Part shown: in pieces, positions 7,659 to 15,008 of the stretch
How the letters are laid out: each line of letters begins with the position of its first letter
How positions within the stretch are numbered: the stretch's first letter is position 1
Assembly (NCBI RefSeq): GCF_002288635.1
Contig: NZ_NRSW01000001.1
Span: 1,457,522 to 1,521,521, forward strand
Direction: 5' to 3'
DNA length: 64,000 nucleotides
Source: Mucilaginibacter sp. MD40
GTDB lineage: Bacteria > Bacteroidota > Bacteroidia > Sphingobacteriales > Sphingobacteriaceae
Notes under the pieces: model-generated
The model's database searches: none
What the model saw: only the letters and a program-made list of their open reading frames with translations
Told to the model about the DNA's origin: nothing
Made by a program: the position numbers and the translations under genes

Positions 7659-10649
7659 ATGACTATAGGAATTGCGCACTTTACTGATATTCACTTTACA
7701 ATTAAAACCGATATTGATAATAAGATTGCTTCTTGTTTAGGCGCTTTAAAAAATGATTTTTCTGGTGTTAAAGCGATCTATTTTGTATTAAGTGGAGACA
7801 TCGCTTACTCAGGTAAAAAGCAAGAGTATGATCTTGCCAAAGTGTTTTTCAATAAAATAATTCAATTATTAAAAAAGCAATATCCAGACACAGGACTTAA
7901 GGTAATTATTGTGCCGGGAAATCACGATTGCAATTTTTCGGACTATGATTCACAGTTACGAAAGAATTCAATTGAAAACATTTCTTACGATTATTTGGGA
8001 GACGATAACAGCGTAATCGATACCTGCCTATCTGTTCAAGCAGATTTCTGGGATTTTTATAAAATTTATAATGATTTGCCGTCAGACAAATTATTTTATA
8101 AGGTATCGGATATTGTCGATGGTCGTACAATATGCTTTCATTGCATAAATACCAGTTGGATGTCCCAAATATACGAGCAACCTGGCAAACTGTTTTTTCC
8201 CGCAAGAAAATATGATTCTTATGATAATGAGGACTGTTATTTAAACATTGGAGTCTGGCACCACCCTTATAATTGGTTCAATCCTGGAAGCATTGAAAAT
8301 AATAAAAAAGAGCTTGAACATCTCACAGAGCGAATTGCGTCTGTTCACTTGATAGGTCATGAACACGTTAATGAATTTTATACCATCAAGAACAATATTA
8401 CCACTGACAAAATAAATATTGTATCAGGTAAAGTTTTTAATGAGGATAGCCTCCCTAATGAATCTGGATTTGAAACAATTATTGTAGACATTGACAAAAG
8501 AGAAGGGGGATTAAAAACATATTCTTGGGATAAAGATATCTACAAATCATCTTACAACAAAAAACTCAATTTCTTTAAGGACTCGCATAAAAAATTTGAA
8601 TTCAATTCAGATTTTATTAAAAACTTAGATGAAATTAAAATTCCCTTAACTATCGGGGAACGTAGAAAAGTCAAGCTAAGTGATATTTTTATATTTCCCC
8701 ATCTTGATACAATTAATTCTGACACGAAAATCCTTGAAAATTATCAAGATTCAGAAAGTATCATTGATAACAAGTTCAGCCATTGTGTCATTGCAGGTGA
8801 CGACCAAATAGGTAAAAGTAGCCTTTTAAGCATGATTTACCTCAATAAATTAAAAAATGGAGTTTTTCCGTTGATGATAACAGGAAAGGATATAAAGGAG
8901 CTTGACTTTAATAAGATTTTAAAAAGAGCTTTTAGGCGGCAGTATATTAATGGTGATGAGAATTTTGATGCCTATCAACAATTAGACAAGTCTAAAAAGA
9001 TATTGCTAGTTGATGACTACCATCATTGTAAATTTCCAGCAGCTGTTGTCTATAAAGTGTTGAAAGAGTTAATGCCGAAATTTGAATTTGTATTATTATC
9101 TATCGATTCTGCTCATAGCTTATTACCTGTTTTGCAAACCGAATTTAAAGATGTTGGATTTTATAAAATTAAGCCGTTCGGCTATTCCAAACGAAATAGT
9201 TTGATAGAGAGGTACAACTACCTAAAGAGAAGCAGCTATCATGATATTGATGACATAGATATACTGAAAGAATCTTTTGACAAAGTAGGGGCAGTTTTAG
9301 GAGATAAATTAATTCCGTCATATCCGATTTTCATACTTTCCATCTTACAGTCATTAGAATACAATTCTTTAAGACAGAATGAAACTTCGTTTGGATATTG
9401 CTATCAAACCTTAATCCATTTCTCATTGCATAAAGCAAAAGTTAAAAGTGATGATATCGATACATACTTCAATTTTCTTACAGAATTAGCTTTTGCCTTT
9501 GTTGATAGTGAAAAGGAAGTTTTCAGGGAGGAAGAATTACTTGAATTCTTTGCAAGCTATAAACGGCGGTTTATAACACCTTCGTACAACCAGGTGATTG
9601 AGACCTTAAAACAGTCAAAAATTTTGGTGTTTGAAGATGACGAAATTTGTTTCGGATATGACTATATTCTTTATTATTTGTCAGCAAAGAAGATTTCAGA
9701 TATTATTCATACTGAAAAAGGGAAGAGTATTGTAACTAAATTGTTTAAAGATTTACAAGAAGAAAAGAATGGGAATATTTTAGTTTTTGTAACACACCAT
9801 TCCAAAGATATATCATTTATCGAAGATTCTCTTCTCACTTCAATGGATATATTATCTGATTATACACCGATTACATTAGCGCTGAACGATCCATTTTATA
9901 TTCATATAAAAGCTATAGCAGAGGATGTAAGTAAAGAAATTTTGGAGATTAATAGAAATCCCAGAGAAGAAAGAAAAAAACACCTTCAATCTCTAGATGA
10001 AAGTGAGTCACGAGTTGAAAAGAGATCACAATCCTCCGAAAGCTACAATGCAATAACACTGCCATTTAAAAAATCATTTCGCTCGATTGAAATAATTGGT
10101 CAAATTGTAAGAAATAGAAAAGGTTCGCTAGAGATTTCGCAATTAAAAGACATGATCAAAGAGGTGTATGATACCGGTTTTAGAACGATTAGTTACAGTA
10201 GCGAATTGCTTATTAGTGCCAAAAATCAAATCATTCTTATGTTGAATGAAGATGATATTGCTGAGACAAGTAAGAAAGAAATAGAAAAAGGAGTTACTGA
10301 TTTTGTAATGATGTCAAGTTTTGAATCATGTATAGGAATTTTTAGCAAGATAATGCAATCAATGGGTTTAAAGGATTTAAAAGATTTATTTAACGAAGTT
10401 GCAATCGATATAGATACCCCAGCTGCTAAGTTGGTGTCCTTTGGTATTAATTCTTACTACGGAAGCATATCAGAAAACGAGCTAAGAACTTTGGTCACTG
10501 ATTTAAAAGGTAATGCAGTGGCAATGAAAATGTTAAGAGGAAGAGTGCAAGCTTATGTTTACAGCAAAAATCTTGATATCAGAACCAAACAGAAATTTGC
10601 TAATCTATTAGGAATGACAATATCGCCAAATAGAGTGAACAAGTCTTAG
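7659..10649 (+). CDS. metallophosphoesterase-STAND NTPase fusion, candidate anti-phage defence protein
   Basis: The 996-aa protein starts with a calcineurin-like phosphoesterase domain (about 1-290) carrying all the metal-site motifs: D10-I-H12, GD (46-47), GNHD (87-90), WHH (200-202) and GHEH (233-236). A STAND/NACHT-type NTPase follows, with Walker A GDDQIGKS (380-387) and Walker B ILLVDDYHH (448-456). The C-terminal half (about 560-996) is helical, without clear repeats, and probably senses a trigger. STAND proteins are signal-activated switches. Nuclease or phosphoesterase effectors fused to them are a known design in phage-defence proteins. The gene stands alone between an HTH pair and the tRNA and is A+T-rich like other island cargo. 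Domain calls are firm; defence is inference. Confidence 0.88.
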   Translation: MTIGIAHFTDIHFTIKTDIDNKIASCLGALKNDFSGVKAIYFVLSGDIAYSGKKQEYDLAKVFFNKIIQLLKKQYPDTGLKVIIVPGNHDCNFSDYDSQLRKNSIENISYDYLGDDNSVIDTCLSVQADFWDFYKIYNDLPSDKLFYKVSDIVDGRTICFHCINTSWMSQIYEQPGKLFFPARKYDSYDNEDCYLNIGVWHHPYNWFNPGSIENNKKELEHLTERIASVHLIGHEHVNEFYTIKNNITTDKINIVSGKVFNEDSLPNESGFETIIVDIDKREGGLKTYSWDKDIYKSSYNKKLNFFKDSHKKFEFNSDFIKNLDEIKIPLTIGERRKVKLSDIFIFPHLDTINSDTKILENYQDSESIIDNKFSHCVIAGDDQIGKSSLLSMIYLNKLKNGVFPLMITGKDIKELDFNKILKRAFRRQYINGDENFDAYQQLDKSKKILLVDDYHHCKFPAAVVYKVLKELMPKFEFVLLSIDSAHSLLPVLQTEFKDVGFYKIKPFGYSKRNSLIERYNYLKRSSYHDIDDIDILKESFDKVGAVLGDKLIPSYPIFILSILQSLEYNSLRQNETSFGYCYQTLIHFSLHKAKVKSDDIDTYFNFLTELAFAFVDSEKEVFREEELLEFFASYKRRFITPSYNQVIETLKQSKILVFEDDEICFGYDYILYYLSAKKISDIIHTEKGKSIVTKLFKDLQEEKNGNILVFVTHHSKDISFIEDSLLTSMDILSDYTPITLALNDPFYIHIKAIAEDVSKEILEINRNPREERKKHLQSLDESESRVEKRSQSSESYNAITLPFKKSFRSIEIIGQIVRNRKGSLEISQLKDMIKEVYDTGFRTISYSSELLISAKNQIILMLNEDDIAETSKKEIEKGVTDFVMMSSFESCIGIFSKIMQSMGLKDLKDLFNEVAIDIDTPAAKLVSFGINSYYGSISENELRTLVTDLKGNAVAMKMLRGRVQAYVYSKNLDIRTKQKFANLLGMTISPNRVNKS

Positions 10650-10907
10650 ATTGTAAAGATATGATAAGCCCGGAGAATGAAAATTAAGTTAACTCGAAGT
10701 GAGGACTTCTGCTTATTGCGGCATTGTATCGACAAATTCTCTTCTGGCAGTTTCTTTAATTTCAAAGGTTATTATATGTAGAAAAACATACCTTAAGTGT
10801 TGATTTTGAATTTACCCTCTACCAAGCGTATAGAAAGAACAAAATATGCGTCATTTTTGATTGTGAAAACTTCATATGTTTGTTGTACCTATGTTGTACC
10901 AATAAAA

Positions 10908-10937
10908 AACCTCCCACGATTTTAATCGTAAGAGGTT
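10908..10937 (-). terminator. rho-independent terminator of the tRNA-Met transcript
   Basis: AACCTC/GAGGTT and ACGATT/AATCGT pair into a two-part stem with a TT loop. On the minus strand a run of Ts follows (10,904-10,909). It lies about 10 bases beyond the tRNA 3' end and fits as its terminator. Confidence 0.75.
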
Positions 10938-10947
10938 GGTAATCAAG

Positions 10948-11021
10948 TAGCGGGGAGCAGGATCGAACTGCCGACCTTAGGGTTATGAATCCTACGCTCT
11001 AACCATCTGAGCTACCCCGCC
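10948..11021 (-). tRNA. tRNA-Met (CAT), elongator type
   Basis: A full cloverleaf is readable on the minus strand: acceptor GGCGGGG/CCCCGCT with a G-T closing pair, D arm GCTC...GAGC, anticodon loop TTCATAA with CAT, T arm GGCAG TTCGATC CTGCT, discriminator A. The CCA is not encoded. The paired 1-72 position argues against an initiator tRNA. A tRNA-Ile read with lysidine cannot be excluded. Its 5' half is duplicated at 28,481-28,520, marking it as the insertion site of the 17.5-kb element. Confidence 0.93.
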
Positions 11022-11022
11022 G
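10983..11022. repeat. left attachment repeat (att) inside the tRNA-Met gene
   Basis: These 40 bases, covering the tRNA 5' half from the anticodon loop to one base before position 1, are identical in the same orientation to 28,481-28,520. Identity ends exactly at both edges. The crossover must lie inside this block. The intact tRNA is at this left copy. Confidence 0.9.
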
Positions 11023-11092
11023 AGTTGTTTTTGTAGCTGATAATCAATCTTTTATGATGATTGTTGGAATGGCTTTTATCAGCTTCAAAAGT

Positions 11093-11192
11093 TTGTTAAC
11101 GGTTTTGTTAACGGTGCGCCTTTCGGTGCATGGAGCGCAAAGGTAATATATACTGCGCTTATATTATAATCTTTTTGATTTTTGTTAACGGT
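11093..11192. repeat. TTGTTAACGGT repeats, putative integrase/Xis arm sites, left end
   Basis: TTGTTAACGGT occurs at 11,093-11,103, 11,105-11,115 (12-base period) and 11,182-11,192, all in the same orientation. The same tandem pair occurs just inside the right end at 28,353-28,375. This arrangement fits arm-type binding sites of a tyrosine integrase or its directionality factor. On the minus strand TACCTTTG (11,145-11,138) resembles a Bacteroidota -7 box and could drive the restored tRNA-Met gene. Confidence 0.6.
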
Positions 11193-11259
11193 GATTTGGC
11201 GGTCAAACCATTTTGTATTACCGTTTAAAGTTTTTACCTTCATATAAATCCTAAACCAA

Positions 11260-11535
11260 GTGGAAGTAATCTGTTTTGAAGACCGCGCATTCTACGCGCT
11301 GATAGACAAGCTCGAAGCCTACATCGATAGCAAAAAGCCACAACAAACGCTTAGCGACAAATGGATATCTGGCGCAGAAGCCATGAAGATGCTGCGTATT
11401 AAAAGCAAAACAACTTTACAGAAATTACGCGATGAAGGCAAAATACGCTTTACCCAGCCTGAGAAAAAGATCGTGCTGTACGACCGCGATTCAATAAACG
11501 ATTATCTTGAAGATTTTACCTACGAAACCTTTTAG
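11260..11535 (+). CDS. excisionase-like helix-turn-helix protein, paralogue of 6628-6897
   Basis: The 91-aa protein begins at a GTG codon that aligns exactly with the ATG of its paralogue (both MEVICFED). The HTH lies at about residues 34-86, with SGAEAMKMLRIKSKTTLQKL and the wing residues GKIRFTQ. It is the first gene inside the left att site, transcribed inward, as expected for an Xis or a regulator of the element. The partner gene begins two bases after its stop. Confidence 0.85.
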   Translation: MEVICFEDRAFYALIDKLEAYIDSKKPQQTLSDKWISGAEAMKMLRIKSKTTLQKLRDEGKIRFTQPEKKIVLYDRDSINDYLEDFTYETF

Positions 11536-11537
11536 CC

Positions 11538-11759
11538 ATGCAGGAAGAACAAGACCCATCACCGGAATATATCAAAGGCTTTAATCAAATGTATAAGCTT
11601 AAAAAAGAGATGCCGGAAGTTGCACAACAAATATTATCCGCTAAGGATGAGTGTGATCGTTTCAAAGGCATGCAAGCTGGAGCAAAGCAACACGAGCTTG
11701 AACGCATTCGGGAAATCACCCTAAAAAGTCGCGATCAATCAAGATATCAGCAACGTTAA
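11538..11759 (+). CDS. small partner protein of the HTH gene
   Basis: The 73-aa hydrophilic product starts two bases after the HTH gene and corresponds in place to the 91-aa protein at 6899-7174. It contains MYKLKKEMPEVAQQIL followed by a charged helix with AGAKQHELERI. No family is recognised. It is probably co-translated with the HTH protein. Confidence 0.68.
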   Translation: MQEEQDPSPEYIKGFNQMYKLKKEMPEVAQQILSAKDECDRFKGMQAGAKQHELERIREITLKSRDQSRYQQR

Positions 11760-11980
11760 TTTTTAAATGTTAGCTAAGCAGGTTAATTTGTACCAATTTA
11801 TCACCTGTTGACAATATGAGGAATAGAAGTTCATTTCTGCTTTACAAATATTGAAATTTTAAACTTTTAATTTTCGTAATATCAGGGTGGTCATTGCCAT
11901 CTGACTTTATATTTTAACTATATTAAAAGAAAGTATTCTGTCATAATAATTTATAATCAACCTCAAAACTTAGGTTTTTA

Positions 11981-12334
11981 ATGAAATACTCTAAAGGCTC
12001 AACATGGAGAAAATGGGATTTACATGTCCACACTCCAGATTCAATGGTTAGTTTTTATGAAGGCAACTCAATAGAGGACAAATGGGAAAAGTTTATATCT
12101 GACTTAGAGGCTCTCCCATCTGAATTTAAAGTTCTTGGAATAAATGATTACTTATTTTTAGATGGTTACGAAAAGGTCGTTGGGTATAAACAAGCAGGTC
12201 GGTTACAAAATATTGAATGCTTATTTCCTGTTGTTGAATTCAGAATAAAGAAATTTGGCGGAAACAAAGTATTCAAACGAGTAAACTTCCATATCATTTT
12301 TTCACTCCGAGGCAAAAATCAAGCTTTGTCCTGA
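11981..12334 (+). pseudogene. truncated TrlF-type PHP/AAA ATPase gene (N-terminal remnant)
   Basis: The 117-aa frame starts MKYSKGSTWRKWDLHVHTPD. The WDLHVHTP motif is the first metal-binding segment of a PHP phosphoesterase domain, and the whole start matches the N-terminus of TrlF-like PHP plus ATPase proteins, which are several hundred residues longer. Homology appears to stop after NFHIIFS near 12,301. The final LRGKNQALS looks like unrelated sequence read to the first stop. A pair of hairpins follows at once. The gene is therefore taken as the remnant of a larger conflict-system gene cut by a rearrangement. Confidence 0.7.
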
Positions 12335-12359
12335 TAGGGTTTATTGATAGCTTTAAGTG

Positions 12360-12426
12360 CAGCAAAAAGCATCGCTCGTGATGCAATACTTTTTGCTGGA
12401 AAACTCCTAGCCGTGCTACAAGTTTT
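12360..12426. repeat. tandem hairpins at the truncation junction
   Basis: CAGCAAAAAG (12,360-12,369) pairs with CTTTTTGCTG (12,389-12,398), with an inner GCATC/GATGC stem. Next, AAAACT pairs with AGTTTT (about 12,400-12,426). Two structured elements directly after the truncated gene may be the end of a small mobile or recombination element. No flanking duplication was found. Confidence 0.45.
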
Positions 12427-12450
12427 AAATTGCAAGTGCGAATTACCGAT

Positions 12451-12774
12451 CTACTTGTTCACTTTTAGATCAGTAAAATGCGTACTGAAATGCTGAAGAA
12501 GTATTTCAATAAATCGGCCGATAAAATAATTTTCGGCAACTGCGTCTTTTTGACGACTTTTCCATTTTGTTGTCTTGATCACAAGATTGTCTTCATCAAC
12601 AATAAATTTAAGTAAAGCACGGTCAGCCCATTGTTCAGGCTTGTGCGTAAGTAAGTAGCTATCATCTGCGCTTTCTCTGATTTCCCAAGTTTTAAGGGTT
12701 TCATCTTCAACTGCTTCAAAAATCGCTTTTTTGAAAGCGTCTGCTTTTTTGGTCTGAATAGTAATATTTGGCAT
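12451..12774 (-). CDS. hypothetical protein
   Basis: The 107-aa product (MPNITIQTKKADAFKKAIFE at the start) is soluble with mixed helix and strand character and no signal peptide. No family is recognised. Composition is protein-like and the start is a normal ATG. It is the first of three unrelated small minus-strand genes separated by long gaps, an arrangement typical of island cargo. Confidence 0.6.
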   Translation of the reverse strand: MPNITIQTKKADAFKKAIFEAVEDETLKTWEIRESADDSYLLTHKPEQWADRALLKFIVDEDNLVIKTTKWKSRQKDAVAENYFIGRFIEILLQHFSTHFTDLKVNK

Positions 12775-13044
12775 GATAAGTAGGTTTTATTTCTGGAAGA
12801 TAGAAAATTCTATAATCAAATAAAATATTTGTTGAGACACTGAGGCCCTGCGGATATGCAACTGTCAGTTTATTAATCCAAGCACAGGAATTATTAAGCA
12901 CGGATTTTTAATGTATATTAGAAACTTGAATATGTAAGTGCCTCGCATTTACATTGTGATAAAGTTTAGATAAGCGCCCGAAACAGCGAGTGCGACGGGA
13001 CTTTTTTATTTGCGTTTATGTAAGTTATCCTAACCAAATCATTG

Positions 13045-13365
13045 TTATTCACCATAGGCTGAAAGATAGTTTTCGTCATTGAATAGAAGCAAGTCTACAA
13101 TCGTTCGGGCCTTTTCGTAGTTCACGCCAAGAACACGTACTCTAAAACTTCCCCCTTCTTCAATTGCTTGTTGTAATCTGTCTGCAACAGCATCGTCTGA
13201 AACATAGTCGGCAGCAGTAAAACTGATAAAGTCCCCATTGTTCGGAACATACAGAGCATCAGCAATGTCTATAAATGTTTTACCAACATGCCCATTTGGG
13301 AAAAATTCGTATTCTTCGTTAAAATGCAGTCTTAGGGTTAAACTCATCACCTGTTTTTTAAACAC
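13045..13365 (-). CDS. hypothetical protein
   Basis: The product is up to 106 aa. ATG codons at 13,365 and, six residues in, at 13,347 (MSLTLRLHFN) are both possible, and the latter is the more natural protein start. It contains a strand-rich front half and an acidic helix near the end. No family is recognised. The 270-base gap to the previous gene contains a CCCG/CGGG hairpin followed by Ts on the plus strand (near 12,977-13,008). Confidence 0.55.
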   Translation of the reverse strand: MFKKQVMSLTLRLHFNEEYEFFPNGHVGKTFIDIADALYVPNNGDFISFTAADYVSDDAVADRLQQAIEEGGSFRVRVLGVNYEKARTIVDLLLFNDENYLSAYGE

Positions 13366-13421
13366 AATTTAGCGTTTATTTTAAAAAACTGAATAAACGT
13401 ATGCACACTAAGTTTGAAGAA

Positions 13422-13910
13422 TTACACCATATTGTGAGATTCTTTAGGTAAATGTCTTGCAAACCAGCTCAAATCCCTTTCAGTCGTAATCTTGTGGTCA
13501 TAGATGTCCCGTCCAATGACTGTAAGTTTAAGATCGGCTAATTGATGTCGAACATCGTCTATTACAGAGACCGATATGTCTTCTCCAAACTGCTTAGAAA
13601 ATACTTCGAGATATTCTCCTGGCGGCACCACTTTGACCGAACCACTGATGGTGACACGCTGGTATTCTTTTGGATTAAGCTCCACACACTGTGTTATATC
13701 AGTATAGATTTTTCCGTCTTTTGTAAAAACGAGCTTTTCCAGGATAACCGGCCCAAGGCCATTGTTTTGCATGTGGACATACAATAGACCATTTTGATCG
13801 GTCAGATCGATTTGGATCAGTGGCTTTACCGACTTTTCATTATGTACCCGCTGTAAATACAATTGGTAAAAAGTTGCCAGCAAGGCAACGATTGATAACG
13901 CCAAGGCCAT
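13422..13910 (-). CDS. membrane-anchored hypothetical protein
   Basis: The 162-aa product has one N-terminal membrane segment (MALALSIVALLATFYQLYLQ) and a soluble remainder rich in beta strands with segments such as NNGLGPVILEKLVF. This resembles small membrane-anchored proteins with an immunoglobulin-like outer part, but no family name is justified. It is in the element's cargo between unrelated small genes. Confidence 0.6.
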   Translation of the reverse strand: MALALSIVALLATFYQLYLQRVHNEKSVKPLIQIDLTDQNGLLYVHMQNNGLGPVILEKLVFTKDGKIYTDITQCVELNPKEYQRVTISGSVKVVPPGEYLEVFSKQFGEDISVSVIDDVRHQLADLKLTVIGRDIYDHKITTERDLSWFARHLPKESHNMV

Positions 13911-14001
13911 TGTGTCACCTTTGATACGGTAAGAATTATTGGTAGAAGTTTGTTTATTAGTAAACCATCCTCAACCTATAGACAAAAAGCCCGATTTAAG
14001 A

Positions 14002-14068
14002 TCAACTCCTGCTTTTCAACTCCTTGCAGTACAAAGAGTTGATTTTCGACATTAAGTGATTTTCAACT
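14002..14068. promoter_or_regulatory. repeated TCAACT motifs upstream of the serine recombinase, possible recombinase site
   Basis: TCAACTC at 14,002-14,008 and 14,016-14,022, its complement GAGTTGA at 14,036-14,042, and TCAACT at 14,063-14,068 lie within 70 bases, ending about 55 bases before the recombinase start. Serine recombinases often bind repeated half-sites next to their own gene. This is inference from pattern and place. Confidence 0.4.
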
Positions 14069-14123
14069 AAATCTTGTTCAAATATAAACGATGGTTTAAT
14101 AGTGAACAAAAAGGACAAAAGCG

Positions 14124-14777
14124 ATGAAGCAGGCTATCGCATATTATCGAGTGTCAACAAGCAGGCAGGGTAAAAGCGGTTTAGGGCTGGAGGCGCAGCA
14201 AGATGCGGTAGAGCAGTATTGCTCGGTCAATGATTATAATCTGATCAAACAGGTGATCGAAGTTCAATCAACCAGAAAGTATCGCGCAGGATTATTCAAT
14301 GCCCTTGCACTTTGCCGGAAGCGGCAAGCGACGCTAATTGTTGCAAAGCTTGACAGGCTGGGGCGTGACGTAGAACAAATCGCCGGGATAGTGAAATCAA
14401 AGGTAGAGGTAAAGGTAGTGGACAATCCGCACGCCAACCGTTTCACCATTCATATCCTGGCCGCAGTAGCAGAAGAACAACGTCAGCGCATCAGTGAGAA
14501 CACTAAATCAGCACTGCTGGCCGCTAAAAGGCGTGGCGTTGAATTGGGCAAGAACAGTAAAGTGTTAGCCGTTGCCAATAGACGGGCGGCTGAAAACTTC
14601 GCAGACAAGCTGTCTCCGATAATCAGTCGCTTCCATGACAGGGGAATTGTTACAACCCGCGCCGTTTGCAAAGAACTAAATAAAAGAAAAGTGCCAACCT
14701 TCCGCATGGTCGGAAAATGGCACCCAAGTACGGTTCATACATTATTGAACCGCCTTAACAGGAACAAGAATAAGTAA
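14124..14777 (+). CDS. serine recombinase (resolvase/invertase family)
   Basis: The 217-aa protein has the family signature AYYRVSTSRQGKSGLGLEAQ, with the nucleophile Ser11 and Arg9, and the KLDRLGRD motif (75-82). The catalytic domain spans about 1-140 and a C-terminal HTH about 165-215. The length matches small resolvases rather than large integrases. It catalyses site-specific DNA inversion or resolution. Repeated TCAACT motifs lie upstream. The peptide gene begins only 19 bases after its stop, so the two may share a transcript. Confidence 0.93.
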   Translation: MKQAIAYYRVSTSRQGKSGLGLEAQQDAVEQYCSVNDYNLIKQVIEVQSTRKYRAGLFNALALCRKRQATLIVAKLDRLGRDVEQIAGIVKSKVEVKVVDNPHANRFTIHILAAVAEEQRQRISENTKSALLAAKRRGVELGKNSKVLAVANRRAAENFADKLSPIISRFHDRGIVTTRAVCKELNKRKVPTFRMVGKWHPSTVHTLLNRLNRNKNK

Positions 14778-14796
14778 CAACATAAATAATCAGATC

Positions 14797-15000
14797 ATGC
14801 TAAATACAATTCAACAAGACATTCTATTCGATGACCGTTCGGTAATGGCACTACTACACGGCAAAATTAATTCATTTACTAGCGGTAATGCACATTACAA
14901 CGATTGCACCAACAATTTTAATGATTGTACGAATAATGTGTACGCAAGTAAAATCGTTGATGAAAGTCACAACGAAGTGTCGTTTAAGAAAGATAATTAG
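14797..15000 (+). CDS. putative RiPP precursor peptide with tandem NDCTNN repeat
   Basis: The 67-aa peptide has a hydrophobic/charged leader-like front (MLNTIQQDILFDDRSVMALL) and a polar C-terminal part containing YNDCTNN followed directly by FNDCTNN (residues 34-47). Four of the six shared codons differ synonymously between the two units, so the peptide repeat, not the DNA, appears conserved. The gene sits eight bases before a radical SAM/SPASM enzyme, as precursors of radical-SAM-modified peptides do. Each aromatic-Asn-Asp-Cys-Thr-Asn-Asn unit offers Cys for a thioether or an aromatic ring for a cyclophane. No known precursor family is recognised. Translation is likely; function is inferred. 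Confidence 0.72.
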   Translation: MLNTIQQDILFDDRSVMALLHGKINSFTSGNAHYNDCTNNFNDCTNNVYASKIVDESHNEVSFKKDN

Positions 15001-15008
15001 ATTTTCTT

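Larger units (their letters stand above)
1..10907. mobile_element. left accessory island with mobilisation genes (borders unresolved)
   Basis: Relaxase, coupling ATPase, membrane protein, HTH pair and a predicted defence gene make this a mobile or formerly mobile island. Its left border and integrase are outside the window. Its right border is probably at or near the tRNA-Met 3' half, but no second repeat is visible to prove it. The HTH pair resembles that of the neighbouring element, so the two may be related elements sharing the tRNA hotspot. Confidence 0.6.

Noticed and set aside
10882-10900. Two GTTGTACC units 11 bases apart left of the tRNA terminator as a further att or arm site
   Set aside because: No matching copies were found near the other element borders, so there is no support beyond the short repeat itself.
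12960-13010. CCCG/CGGG hairpin with T run as a terminator
   Set aside because: It points along the plus strand, where no upstream gene exists to end. It may be part of other repeat DNA, so it is mentioned only under the neighbouring gene.
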